A DNA stretch of 64,000 nucleotides from Anaerolineaceae bacterium (GCA_002699125.1 PABI01000067.1:1-64000), one strand, 5' to 3'; numbered from the stretch's first letter, positions 18,179 through 27,158 are shown. Notes: generated by a model from the letters alone, not told the origin. Numbers and translations: made by a program.

Positions 18179-20412
18179 GTGAATTTGCCCTGACGCCGCC
18201 ACGCATCTGGTCCATTCCGCGACCCAGCCGGATTAAACAAGCCATCCAGGCGCGCTTCTTCGTGCCCCCAATTGAAGCTGACTCCGTGGCCGAGATTTTG
18301 CACGCCTTTGGCCAGACGCTGGCCCAGCCGCCGCAGAATTTGCCTCTTGGCGGACGAAACAGTAGCCTGGTGCTGCACACTTCCGGCGGCAAAAAAGTGC
18401 TCAAGCGATACCGTTCCCCCTGGCCTGCCGCCACGATGGCTTACGAACATTCGATTCTTGACCAGCTGGCCGCCTGCGGCTTTCCCGCTCCGCGCTTGAA
18501 CACCACGCCGAATGGGGAGACGTTGGTACAGCGCAACGGCCGTACCTATGCTCTCTTCGATTTTGTGGAAGGCATCAACGTTTCTGCCACCTTTTTGACC
18601 CGGCGGCAGCGTCAGCAGCTAATCGCACAGGCTGGGGCCACATTGGCCCGCCTGCATCACCAACTCTCTGGATTTTCACCGGCTGGCGAGCATCACCTGG
18701 GTTACCAATCGTACAGCGGCGGGCGGCGGCGCGATCTGGCGTGGCACCTGCGCCAGCTGGCCGAACTGCCGGAAAAAACGCGCGATCTACCTGACCCGGC
18801 GGCGCAATGGCTGTGCCAAAAAAGCGATGAACTGGCCGAAAAATTGACTGAACTGGCCGATGTTTTGGAAACGGCCGCACTGTCCCGGCTCATCATTCAT
18901 GGTGATTACGGCCTGCACAACCTGCTCTTCCACCGCGATGGCACGGCCACAGTGCACGATTTTGAACTGGCCCGGTTGGAGTGGCGGCTGATTGATCTGA
19001 TTACCGTACTCTCCCGCCTTGGTGACGCTGAACGCCGCACGTTTATGGCCGCCTACGCCGCCGAATTTCCGCTGACGGCCAGCGAGTGGGAACTGCTGCC
19101 CCAGGTCTGGCAATATTACCGGCTGCGCGGCGCGGTGCAGTATTGGCACAACCATTTTGTGATGCACGGCCGCAACCGCCTCAGCGCTGCCCAACAACGC
19201 ATTCAGGAAGCTGACTGGGCGCTGCAAAATCCGTCTAAGCTGTGGCAGCTCAAAGCCGCCGCCGACCAGACGCCGCGGGTGATGATGGTGGTCCGGCTCT
19301 TTTATCCCTGGGTTGGCGGCACCGAGCGGCAGGCCCACAAGCTGGCCCGCAAGCTGCTCGACAAACAAGTAGCTGTCGAGCTGGTCACCGGCTGGTGGTT
19401 CCGCGGCTCGCCGGCTCATGAAACGTTGGACGGCATTCCGGTGCAGCGCAACTTTACCTTGTGGGAGTTCCTGGGCATCAAGGGGCTGCGTAAATTTGGC
19501 GGCTATCTGTACATCCTCACGTTGCTGTGGCACTTGTGGCGGCGGCGGGACGACCACGATGTGATTCATGTTCACGGTTTGAACTACCACACGTTTACGG
19601 CCGTTCTCGCCGGACGCCTGTTAAACAAAAAGGTGATCAGCAAGCTGGCCAACAGCGGCCACGCCAGCGACATCAACAAGATGCGCGAAGATCGGCAGTT
19701 GGCGCTGGCCCGCTTTATGCTGCCCACGGCGTTAAAGTGTGACCGGTTTGTGGCGCTGAATGAGAAGGTGGTGGATGAGTTAACGGCCGTTCACATCCCC
19801 AACTCCCGCATCATCGAACTGCCCAACGGAGTAGAAACCGACGCCATTCCCGCCAAAACCAGCTACGACTTGCATACACCTGCCCGCCTCATTTTTGTCG
19901 GGCGGCTGCACCCACAAAAAGGAATCGACACGCTGCTGCACGCCATGCGGCAGTTGACTGAACGTCACGACGTTTGCCTGCACCTGTTAGGCGACGGGCC
20001 GCTCAAAGAAGAATTAATGGATTTGGTCGAAGAATTAGGCATTACCCATTTGGTGAAATTTCACGGCCAAACCGACGATGTGCTGGCCCACCTACAAGAA
20101 GCCGACCTATTTGTGCTGCCCTCCCGCGCGGAGGGCCTTTCTAACGCCCTGCTGGAAGCGATGAGCTGTAGCCTGCCGGTGGTTGTGTCGGCCATTCCCG
20201 GCAATGTAGACGTAATTGAACACAATCAAAACGGCTTGCGCTTCACAGTCGATGATCCCGACTCTTTGGCCCAAACCCTGGCTTCCTTGCTGACCAACGC
20301 CAACCAGCGTCGGCAGCTGGGCCGGCAGGCGCGCCAAACGGTTGAGCGTCACTACAGCCTGAGCGCCGTCGCCGATCAATACATCGACCTTTACCGGGAT
20401 TTAATATCGTGA
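18175..20412 (+). CDS. aminoglycoside-phosphotransferase-like kinase fused to GT4 glycosyltransferase
   Basis: The 745-residue protein starts at ATG 18175, overlapping the previous stop (ATGA). Residues 1-360 form an APH/choline-kinase-like domain: RLIIHGDYGLHNLLF carries the catalytic HGD and the Asn of the loop (about residue 241), and VHDFELARLEW is the metal-binding DFE block (about 261). Residues 365-745 form a GT4 GT-B glycosyltransferase. It has the glycine-rich WVGGTER near its start, FVGRLHPQKGIDTLL, and the donor-binding PSRAEGLSNALLEAM (about 648-662). Both halves keep their catalytic motifs. A single polypeptide that phosphorylates a small molecule and transfers a sugar is unusual and suggests sequential steps. 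Confidence 0.85.
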   Translation: MSEFALTPPRIWSIPRPSRIKQAIQARFFVPPIEADSVAEILHAFGQTLAQPPQNLPLGGRNSSLVLHTSGGKKVLKRYRSPWPAATMAYEHSILDQLAACGFPAPRLNTTPNGETLVQRNGRTYALFDFVEGINVSATFLTRRQRQQLIAQAGATLARLHHQLSGFSPAGEHHLGYQSYSGGRRRDLAWHLRQLAELPEKTRDLPDPAAQWLCQKSDELAEKLTELADVLETAALSRLIIHGDYGLHNLLFHRDGTATVHDFELARLEWRLIDLITVLSRLGDAERRTFMAAYAAEFPLTASEWELLPQVWQYYRLRGAVQYWHNHFVMHGRNRLSAAQQRIQEADWALQNPSKLWQLKAAADQTPRVMMVVRLFYPWVGGTERQAHKLARKLLDKQVAVELVTGWWFRGSPAHETLDGIPVQRNFTLWEFLGIKGLRKFGGYLYILTLLWHLWRRRDDHDVIHVHGLNYHTFTAVLAGRLLNKKVISKLANSGHASDINKMREDRQLALARFMLPTALKCDRFVALNEKVVDELTAVHIPNSRIIELPNGVETDAIPAKTSYDLHTPARLIFVGRLHPQKGIDTLLHAMRQLTERHDVCLHLLGDGPLKEELMDLVEELGITHLVKFHGQTDDVLAHLQEADLFVLPSRAEGLSNALLEAMSCSLPVVVSAIPGNVDVIEHNQNGLRFTVDDPDSLAQTLASLLTNANQRRQLGRQARQTVERHYSLSAVADQYIDLYRDLIS

Positions 20413-20415
20413 ATT

Positions 20416-20463
20416 ATCCGCAGATTACACAGATTACGCAGATTTTTTTCTCTGCGCTAAATC
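20416..20463. repeat. intergenic repeat, CAGATTACGCAGATT family
   Basis: Tandem degenerate units CGCAGATTACACAGATTACGCAGATT followed by a T-run and TCTCTGCGC. Related copies lie at 27122, 29571 and 30994, each between two genes of this same operon. The unit is widespread in environmental genomes; nothing suggests a protein product. Confidence 0.75.
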
Positions 20464-20481
20464 TTTTAAGGGAGTTTGATG

Positions 20482-21492
20482 ATGAGTGAACCGAAACCAG
20501 TTTTTGTCAGCGGCACCAATCGCAGCGGCACCACGTTAATGTATGCCTTGCTGGCCACGCACCCTAACCTGTCGATGGTGCGGCGCAGCGATATGTGGCG
20601 CTACTTTTACGGCCAGTTTGGCGATTTGAGCCAGCCGGAAAATTTTGAGCGCTGCCTGAAAGCGATGCTCTCCTACAAGCGAATCGTTAACCTGAAACCA
20701 GACCCGGAACGCATTCGTCAGGAGTTTGGGCAGGGAGAGGCGAGTTACGGCCGTCTCTTCGCCCTCATCCACCAACACAATGCCGAACGGGAGGGGAAAA
20801 CGCGCTGGGGCGACAAATCGCTGCACACGGAAGAGTATGCCGACCAGATTTTCAGCGAATTTCCCCAGGCCAGACTGATTCACATCATTCGCGACCCGCG
20901 AGACCGGTACGCTTCGGTATTGAAACGGCTGAACGCCACCAGCCGCCGAATTGGCGTAGACACCGTGAAATGGCTGGCCTCAGCGCGCATCGCCCGGCAG
21001 GCGGCAGAGCGGTATCCCAACTGCGTGCTCATCGTGCGCTACGAAACGCTGGCCCGGCAGCCGGAGGAAACGCTGCGCCAGGTGTGCGACTTCATCGGCG
21101 AACCATACACGCCGGAGATGCTGACAATGACCGGCGCGCCCCGCTACCACAAAAAGGGGGCCAATACTGCGTTTGAAAAGGTGAAGCCCGGCGTCATCTC
21201 TACCCGCTCGATTGGCCGCTTCCGCGATGTGATTTCCTCGTGGGAGATTGCCTTTATCCAGACCTTTTGCCGCCGGATGATGGCTGAATTTGAATATGAA
21301 CTCGAACCAACCCGCCTGTCGGTTAACGAGCGGCTGGCTTATCTGGCTGCTCTGCCGCCGGGTCTGGCACGCATGGTCCGCTGGCTGGTGTGGGACAAAG
21401 TCAGCGAGCTAAAAGGCAGGCCGCTGCGCGAACATCGCATCGTCGATGACTACTATGAGGTTGGTTCAATCTCCGAGATTGAACCAATCTAA
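20482..21492 (+). CDS. sulfotransferase-family protein (paralog 5, canonical motifs)
   Basis: I chose ATG 20482 because GGAG at 20471-20474 gives a 7-base spacing; ATG 20479 is also possible. The 336-residue protein is the closest sister of paralog 3. It has GTNRSGTTLMYALLATHP (5'-phosphosulfate loop), RWGDKS, IIRDPRDRY (about residue 135) and VISTRSIGRFRD. All catalytic blocks are intact, so it is a good candidate for a working PAPS-dependent carbohydrate sulfotransferase. It is separated from the other paralogs by the kinase genes and follows an intergenic repeat. Confidence 0.88.
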   Translation: MSEPKPVFVSGTNRSGTTLMYALLATHPNLSMVRRSDMWRYFYGQFGDLSQPENFERCLKAMLSYKRIVNLKPDPERIRQEFGQGEASYGRLFALIHQHNAEREGKTRWGDKSLHTEEYADQIFSEFPQARLIHIIRDPRDRYASVLKRLNATSRRIGVDTVKWLASARIARQAAERYPNCVLIVRYETLARQPEETLRQVCDFIGEPYTPEMLTMTGAPRYHKKGANTAFEKVKPGVISTRSIGRFRDVISSWEIAFIQTFCRRMMAEFEYELEPTRLSVNERLAYLAALPPGLARMVRWLVWDKVSELKGRPLREHRIVDDYYEVGSISEIEPI

Positions 21493-21504
21493 TTCAGGAG
21501 AATT

Positions 21505-23121
21505 GTGTTGTTGAAAATTCGGTGGCTGGTGGTAACGGCCGTTCTCGGCCTTATCCTCATCACAAGCACCAGCAGTACCCCGACGCAGGCATTGTCAGCT
21601 CCGTTCCCACCAGCGGTGGTGGGTGACGCGGAGATGATGCTCATTGGGCGCGGGCTGCCCACGGGGACTGCCTTTGCCCCGGACGGGCAGACGCTGGCCG
21701 TGGCCACCAACATTGGCGTCTGGCTGTATCCGCTGGATGCGCTGGATGCAGGCCACTTCGGCACGCTCAGTGCAGGCAGTTTCTTACGCCATACGGTTCC
21801 CGTCAGCCAAATTAACTGGTTGGTTGACGGCCAACGGCTGACTTCCGTCACGGCCGACAACCAGATGCACATCTGGGACACGACCACCGGGCAGCTTTTG
21901 CAAACTGAGGAGGCAGCGGTAGAGACGGTAACGAGAGCCAATGATGAACAATCGCCAGACGGCCGTTTGCAAGCCACCATTAGCGAAGATGAGCAGACAA
22001 TTGTTGTTGCGGACGCGAACAGCGGGCAAATCCAACAAACCCTAACCGGCCACACGGACACAATCACCAGCTTTGCCTGGTCGCCCGACGGCCAACAACT
22101 GGCCACCACCGCCGATGATGACACGGTGCGCCTGTGGCGCATGACTGATGGCCAACTGCTGCATACGTTTGGACAACATTATTTTGAAAACGTACGCACG
22201 GTGGATTGGTCGCCAAACGGCCACTTCGGCAAGCTCAACACGGTTGAGCCACTCAGTGAAGGCAGTTTCCTTTTGGGTGGCCTGGGCGATGACCGGCTGC
22301 GCATCTGGACGATTGACGGGCAATTGGTGCAAACGCTGGTGGGCCACACCGATGATGTAACCGACGGCCGTTGGTCGCCCGATGGCCGCCAGATCGCTTC
22401 CAGCGCCGATGACGGCACGGTTCGCTTGTGGGATGCTGCCACTGGCAACCTTTTGCGCACGCTGGAGGGTACGGGCCAGTCTATCACAAGCGTAAGTTGG
22501 TCGCCGGACGGCCGTTTCCTGGCCGCCGGAGTCAACGAGGGTCAGTTCTTCATTTTCGACAAGAACAGTCCCATCCTGGTTTGGGAGGCCGCCAGCGGTG
22601 CACTTTTGCATACGCTCACCGGCCACAAAGCTGCTGTACGCAGTGTGGTTTGGTCAGCGGACGGCCGTTTCCTGGCTTCCGGTTCCGATGACAACACAGT
22701 GCGTATCTGGGATGCAGCCGGGAAGTTACTGCGTACCTTCAGAGGGCATACGGCGGCGGTGCGCAGCGTGGCCTGGTCGCCGGACGGCCGTTTTCTAGCG
22801 TCTGGTTCGGCAGATAACACGGTGCGCATCTGGGATGCTGCTGAGGGCAAGCTGCTGTTCGCCCTGCGCGGACACACAGATTTGGTGCGCGGGGTAAGCT
22901 GGTCGCCGGACGGCCGTTTCCTGGCCTCTGGCTCGGATGATTTCACAACAATCATTTGGGACGCCGGCAGTGGACAGCCGTGGCGCACGTTGGTTGGACA
23001 TACAGATTACGTGCGCGGGGTAGATTGGTCGGCAGACGGCCACTTCGGCGAGCTCAGTGCAGGCTATTTCCTGGCCACCAGTTCCGACGACAACACCGTC
23101 CGCATCTGGCAAATCGAATGA
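21505..23121 (+). CDS. secreted WD40-repeat protein with in-frame repeat insertions
   Basis: The start is GTG 21505 with CAGGAG just upstream; 538 residues. An N-terminal signal peptide or anchor (about 1-30) is followed by about ten WD40 units of the type WSPDGRFLASGSDDNTVRIW, enough for one seven-bladed propeller plus extra blades. Only propeller domains are present, so it is probably a protein-interaction scaffold outside the membrane. Three blades are interrupted by extra residues that begin GHFG (near 21751, 22219 and 23039) and are encoded by copies of a dispersed DNA repeat. The DGR of several blades is encoded by ACGGCCGT. It follows the sulfotransferase by 12 bases. Confidence 0.88.
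   Translation: MLLKIRWLVVTAVLGLILITSTSSTPTQALSAPFPPAVVGDAEMMLIGRGLPTGTAFAPDGQTLAVATNIGVWLYPLDALDAGHFGTLSAGSFLRHTVPVSQINWLVDGQRLTSVTADNQMHIWDTTTGQLLQTEEAAVETVTRANDEQSPDGRLQATISEDEQTIVVADANSGQIQQTLTGHTDTITSFAWSPDGQQLATTADDDTVRLWRMTDGQLLHTFGQHYFENVRTVDWSPNGHFGKLNTVEPLSEGSFLLGGLGDDRLRIWTIDGQLVQTLVGHTDDVTDGRWSPDGRQIASSADDGTVRLWDAATGNLLRTLEGTGQSITSVSWSPDGRFLAAGVNEGQFFIFDKNSPILVWEAASGALLHTLTGHKAAVRSVVWSADGRFLASGSDDNTVRIWDAAGKLLRTFRGHTAAVRSVAWSPDGRFLASGSADNTVRIWDAAEGKLLFALRGHTDLVRGVSWSPDGRFLASGSDDFTTIIWDAGSGQPWRTLVGHTDYVRGVDWSADGHFGELSAGYFLATSSDDNTVRIWQIE
21751..21777. repeat. in-frame repeat in WD40 gene, copy 1
   Basis: A 27-base copy of a repeat with core CACTTCGGCACGCTCAGTGC lies inside the coding frame. 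It adds residues GHFGTLSAGSF to a blade loop. Related copies are at 22219 and 23039 in the same gene. Confidence 0.7.
22219..22263. repeat. in-frame repeat in WD40 gene, copy 2 with nested palindrome
   Basis: The same CTTCGGCAAGCTCA core is interrupted by the 15-base palindrome CTCAACACGGTTGAG (22234-22248) and then continues as CACTCAGTGAAGGC. The flanking CTCA is duplicated, as if the palindrome had inserted into the repeat. The frame stays open and encodes GHFGKLNTVEPLSEGSF. Confidence 0.72.
23039..23065. repeat. in-frame repeat in WD40 gene, copy 3
   Basis: Third copy of the CACTTCGGCGAGCTCAGTGC core. It is near-identical to copy 1 and encodes GHFGELSAGYF in the last complete blade. Confidence 0.7.
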
Positions 23122-23196
23122 ACAGGACGCAGATTACCATGATCTTCCTGATAACCACTTCACGATCAGGGTGATCGGGTAAATCAGCGTTCTATT
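23122..23196. repeat. intergenic repeat, CTGATTTTCCTGAT family
   Basis: Imperfect inverted repeat with ATGATCTTCCTGAT on the left and ATCAGG...AAATCAGCGTTCT on the right. It fills the gap between the WD40 gene and the kinase-sulfurylase fusion. Better-preserved relatives are at 37133-37211 and 38431-38487, so the family spans both large operons. Confidence 0.65.
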
Positions 23197-23218
23197 ATTA
23201 ATCACGTGGAGAAAGTAT

Positions 23219-25480
23219 ATGAGCCAAAGAAATGTCAAAATCATCGCAACATTAGGTCCGTCCACTTCTACGGAGAGCGACCTGCGCAAAATAGCCGACA
23301 AAGGCGTGGATTTTGTGCGCATCAATATGTCCCACTCCAGCCTGGAAGACCTGGAACGCTTCATTAAGATGTCTAAAAAAGTGGGCATTCCCTTCATTAT
23401 CGATACTGAAGGATCACAGGTGCGCACCGGCGATTTGGAGCAGGATCTCATTCAGTTTGACGAAAATGACGCGATCATTTTGCGGGCAGACCCCATTGTC
23501 GGCAACCGGCGCGAGCTGTGCCTGCGGCCGCCGTCGGTGTTTGGTCAACTGGAAGAAGGGGATCTGATCCACGTGGACTTTGATACGCTCATCCTGCGCG
23601 TTACCGATGTATCGCAAGCTGGAGAAGGTAAAGTCGCTACCAAGGCGATCACCGGCGGCTACATTGGCAAAAATAAGGCGGTGGTGATTGATCCGGTGCT
23701 GGAAAAGCGGTTTGATTTGCCGGCGCTGTCCGAAAAGGATTTTCAGTCGATTGCCCTGGGTTTGCAGGAGGGGATTGAGTATCTGGCGGTGTCGTTCGTG
23801 CGGTCGGGAACGGCCGTAGATGAAGCCCGTCGCGCTGCCCAAAACAAGATGAAAATCATCTCCAAAATTGAGTGCGTTGATGCCCTGGAGCAAGCTGACG
23901 AAATCATTGAGAAGTCTGACTTCATCCTCATTGACCGGGGCGATTTGAGTAAAGAGATTCCTATCGAGAAAATCCCGTTCACGCAAAAAATACTCATCGA
24001 CAAGGCCAAGCGGCACGACACCGGCGTGTTTGTGGCCACCAACTTACTGGAAACGATGGTGGAAAAGCGCAAACCGACCCGCGCCGAAGTGCATGATGTG
24101 ATCACCACGATTGTCGATGGGGCGGTGGGACTGACGCTTTCGGCGGAAACTGCTATCGGCAAACACCCTATGGAATGCATCAACATGCTCAACAAGCTAA
24201 TTGAGCACGCCGAGCTGACGGTGAACGGTTACCAGCTCAAGCGGCATCAAAACGGCTTCATCAAAGCCCTGGAAGCGTCTGATTATCTGCTGGATTTCAA
24301 CATTTCCTCGTCGCTGGTTGCGCCACATGGCGGTCGGCTGGTGAGCCGCGTGTGCAAGCAGCCGCCGAGCGAAGCGGCGCTGGCAGCGATGCCCAAAGTG
24401 CGGCTGGACGTCAACAAGCAGATGGAGGTCGAGCAAATCGCCTTTGGCACCTACAGTCCGCTGGAAGGATTTATGGGGCAGGCAGACTTTCACGCGGTTT
24501 TGGCCGGGATGCGGCTGGCCAACGGCACCGTCTGGCCCATTCCCATTGTGCTGGACGTGGGCCGGGAGACGGCCGCACAGCTCACCATTGGCGAGCCGGT
24601 GGCGCTGATCGACGACCGGGACGAGGTGATGGCTCTGCTGTATTTGGAGGAGATGTATGAATTTGATGCGGCGGAAACGGCCGTAAAGCTCTACGGTACC
24701 ATCCACAGCGACCACCCCGGCGTACGTATGATCCGGCAAATGAACCCCGTCTTGCTGGGCGGCAAAATCGACCTGATCCGGCGGCGTGACTCGGCTACCA
24801 AGGCGTATGAACTCACGCCCAAACAACTGCGCCGCCTGTTTGACGAGCGCGGCTGGTCCAGAGTGTTGGGCTTCCACACGCGCAACGTTATTCATCGCGG
24901 CCACGAGTACATCCAGATGCAGGCGATGGAACAGGAAAACTGTGATGGGCTGCTGGTCCATCCGGTGATTGGTCAGAAAAAACCGGGCGATTTTAACCCG
25001 CAATATATCATCCAGAGCTATGAGAAGATGCTGGAACGCTTTTATCCGCGCAACCGCGTCGTGTTTGCTACCTTCTCCACCTACTCTCGCTATGCCGGGC
25101 CGCGCGAGGCGCTGTTTACGGCCCTGTGCCGCCAAAATTTTGGCTGCAGCCACTTTGTGGTAGGCCGTGATCACACCGGCGTAGGTAACTTTTATGCGCC
25201 GGATGCCTCCCATCGTATCTTCGACCAGTTCCCGGAACTGGATATCAAGCCGGTCAAATTTGGCGAAGTTTTTTACTCACAGTCGCAGCGGCAGTACGTG
25301 CATATGACGAACGGTAGCCATGCGTCTGTTGCCAATGACAAATTAACGATTAGCGGATCAGAAGCCCGGCGCATGATTCAGGGTGGTCAAAGGCCACCGG
25401 GCTGGTTTATGCGTCCCGAAATTGCCAATATTCTCTTAGGAGCAGTCAAGAATGGCGAACAACTTTTTACCGAAGCATAG
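23219..25480 (+). CDS. pyruvate-kinase-like domain fused to ATP sulfurylase (sulfate adenylyltransferase)
   Basis: The 753-residue protein starts at ATG 23219 with GGAG upstream. Residues 1-345 are a pyruvate-kinase barrel without the usual C-terminal regulatory domain: KIIATLGPST at the start, FVRINMSHS, IISKIE (metal-binding Glu, about residue 217), DRGDLSKEIP and KPTRAEVHDV. Residues 355-753 are ATP sulfurylase: the FGTYSPLEGFMG block, the nucleotide loop GFHTRNVIHRGHEY (about 551-564) with HxxH intact, and GRDHTGVG. The usual QTRNP reads HTRNV. ATP sulfurylase makes APS from sulfate and ATP, which fits the five sulfotransferase genes; the kinase half may regenerate or sense nucleotides. 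APS kinase is not visible in this window. Confidence 0.88.
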   Translation: MSQRNVKIIATLGPSTSTESDLRKIADKGVDFVRINMSHSSLEDLERFIKMSKKVGIPFIIDTEGSQVRTGDLEQDLIQFDENDAIILRADPIVGNRRELCLRPPSVFGQLEEGDLIHVDFDTLILRVTDVSQAGEGKVATKAITGGYIGKNKAVVIDPVLEKRFDLPALSEKDFQSIALGLQEGIEYLAVSFVRSGTAVDEARRAAQNKMKIISKIECVDALEQADEIIEKSDFILIDRGDLSKEIPIEKIPFTQKILIDKAKRHDTGVFVATNLLETMVEKRKPTRAEVHDVITTIVDGAVGLTLSAETAIGKHPMECINMLNKLIEHAELTVNGYQLKRHQNGFIKALEASDYLLDFNISSSLVAPHGGRLVSRVCKQPPSEAALAAMPKVRLDVNKQMEVEQIAFGTYSPLEGFMGQADFHAVLAGMRLANGTVWPIPIVLDVGRETAAQLTIGEPVALIDDRDEVMALLYLEEMYEFDAAETAVKLYGTIHSDHPGVRMIRQMNPVLLGGKIDLIRRRDSATKAYELTPKQLRRLFDERGWSRVLGFHTRNVIHRGHEYIQMQAMEQENCDGLLVHPVIGQKKPGDFNPQYIIQSYEKMLERFYPRNRVVFATFSTYSRYAGPREALFTALCRQNFGCSHFVVGRDHTGVGNFYAPDASHRIFDQFPELDIKPVKFGEVFYSQSQRQYVHMTNGSHASVANDKLTISGSEARRMIQGGQRPPGWFMRPEIANILLGAVKNGEQLFTEA

Positions 25481-25485
25481 CCACT

Positions 25486-25575
25486 CCCGCCGAGGGATAA
25501 ATCCCCCGGTTATGAGCAGGAAGCCCCACAGGGGCTTACAGCTCACTAGCCCGCCCGTTCACAGGTGGGCGGGAT
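25486..25575. repeat. double-hairpin repeat at the 5' end of the beta-helix gene
   Basis: Two short stems, AAGCCCC/GGGGCTT (25521-25537) and CCCGCCC/GGGCGGG (25550-25573), lie just after the sulfurylase stop. They fall inside the reading frame if the next gene starts at 25512, or in its leader if it starts at 25599. The first stem resembles dispersed palindromes common in environmental genomes. Confidence 0.6.
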
Positions 25576-27158
25576 TAGGCTTCTTGTTGGCAACGGCAAT
25601 GCTGCTTGTTTCCTGGTCCAACACACAAGGAATTCAACCTGCTGCGCCCGCCGGTGGTTGTGAATACTGGGTTGCCCCTGACGGCAGCAACGGCAATCCA
25701 GGGACTTTTGCCGAACCATGGGCCACGATGGAACATGCCGCGGAAAACGTGCCGGACAGCGGCTGCACTGTCTGGTTTAAAGATGGCACGTATGATGGCC
25801 GGAACAGCCTGGAAAGACGGTTTGCGACGACAACGACGTTTAAAGCGGTCAATCCTTATCTTGCCATTATGGAAAATAATGGGCTGGTGATTGAACTGGA
25901 CGGCGTGCGCAACATGATTTTTGAGGGCTTTCGGCTGCGTCATACGGGTCCTGGCGCGACGGATTATGTGGTGATCATGGATCGTCGCGATGACGTCATC
26001 TGGTCTGAGTATGTGATCTTCCGTAACAACATTTTTCACGATTCTTACAACAACGACCTCTTCAAAATCCACAACGGATCGCGGTTTGTGACGGTGGAAA
26101 ACAACGTTTTTTATAACCAGGGCGACTCGGACCAGCATATGGACGTGAACAGCGTCACCGATGTTGTGGTTCAGGACAACATCTTTTTTAACGATTTTGC
26201 CGGCAGCGGCCGTACCAACAACAGCAACACCAAACATTTCATCGTGGTAAAAGATAGCAACGAAGGTGCCGACGGGCTGGAGGGTGCCGAACGAATCACC
26301 ATCCAGCGTAACATCTTCCTCAATTGGGAGGGCGAACCGGAAACGTTTGTGCAAATCGGCAACGATGGCAAGTCTTACCACGAGGCAGAAATGGTCCGGG
26401 TGATCAATAACTTGATGATTGGCAATTCCGACAACGTAGCCAATGCCGCTTTTGGTGTACGCGGGGCGAAAGATGTGACTTTTGCCAACAACACCATTGT
26501 CGGTGATTTGCCCAGCGAGGCGTATGCTTTTTGGATCAACATCACCGGGGCCAATCCACTGAACCAGAACATCGCCTTTTATAACAACATTTGGGCAGAC
26601 CCCACAGGCACGATGGGGGCAAGCGGCTCCGGGGATGACAACGAGTTTGCCAGTGGCGATGCGGGCGTCACCAACAACCTGATCTTGGACAACAATCTGT
26701 ACTGGAACGGTGGTGCAGCCATTCCTCCGGGTGATCCGATCAGCCCCACGGATGATGACCGACGTGTGGTAGCCGATCCTGAACTAAACACGGACCAGTC
26801 GGGGGTTATTTTGCCCCGTTGGGAAGGTACGCAGTTTGCCAGTGGCAATACCACCGTTCGGCAGGAGTTTGAGCGGCTGGTGGATTTATACGGCCGTCTC
26901 CCCAGCACCAGTCCCGCCATCGGCCAGGCAGACCCGGCGTTTGCCCCAATAGACGATATTCTCGGCAATTACCGTGGTGTGGTTGCCGACATGGGCGCGT
27001 TTGAATTTGGCACCATCACCCTGGACGAACGTCAATACCTGCCGCTGATTTTTAAAACGGCAGTCAGTGCGGGCACAAGCCAGGCCGCCTTGCCCGTGAG
27101 CAAAACGGAGAAGGCACCCGAAAATATATCATCCGCAGATTGCGCAGGCTTGCGGTGA
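25512..27158 (+). CDS. secreted right-handed beta-helix (parallel beta-helix) protein
   Basis: From ATG 25512 the protein has 548 residues with a plausible signal peptide (GLGFLLATAMLLVSW). ATG 25599 is an alternative that skips the repeat-derived first 29 residues but leaves a poor signal. The mature part begins CEYWVAPDGSNGNPGT, the usual N-terminus of pectate-lyase-like/DUF1565 beta-helix proteins. It continues with repeated coils such as FRNNIFHDSYNN, VENNVFYNQGDS and IQRNIFLNWEGE. It probably binds or cleaves polysaccharide; lyases of this fold often sit in exopolysaccharide operons to trim or release polymer. I see no definite catalytic residues. The last dozen codons run into an intergenic repeat. 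Confidence 0.8.
   Translation: MSRKPHRGLQLTSPPVHRWAGLGFLLATAMLLVSWSNTQGIQPAAPAGGCEYWVAPDGSNGNPGTFAEPWATMEHAAENVPDSGCTVWFKDGTYDGRNSLERRFATTTTFKAVNPYLAIMENNGLVIELDGVRNMIFEGFRLRHTGPGATDYVVIMDRRDDVIWSEYVIFRNNIFHDSYNNDLFKIHNGSRFVTVENNVFYNQGDSDQHMDVNSVTDVVVQDNIFFNDFAGSGRTNNSNTKHFIVVKDSNEGADGLEGAERITIQRNIFLNWEGEPETFVQIGNDGKSYHEAEMVRVINNLMIGNSDNVANAAFGVRGAKDVTFANNTIVGDLPSEAYAFWINITGANPLNQNIAFYNNIWADPTGTMGASGSGDDNEFASGDAGVTNNLILDNNLYWNGGAAIPPGDPISPTDDDRRVVADPELNTDQSGVILPRWEGTQFASGNTTVRQEFERLVDLYGRLPSTSPAIGQADPAFAPIDDILGNYRGVVADMGAFEFGTITLDERQYLPLIFKTAVSAGTSQAALPVSKTEKAPENISSADCAGLR

Noticed and set aside
22428-23112. Regular DNA repeats in the WD40 gene as a CRISPR-like or satellite array
   Set aside because: Periodicity of about 126 bases equals one WD40 blade; it is protein-level repetition.
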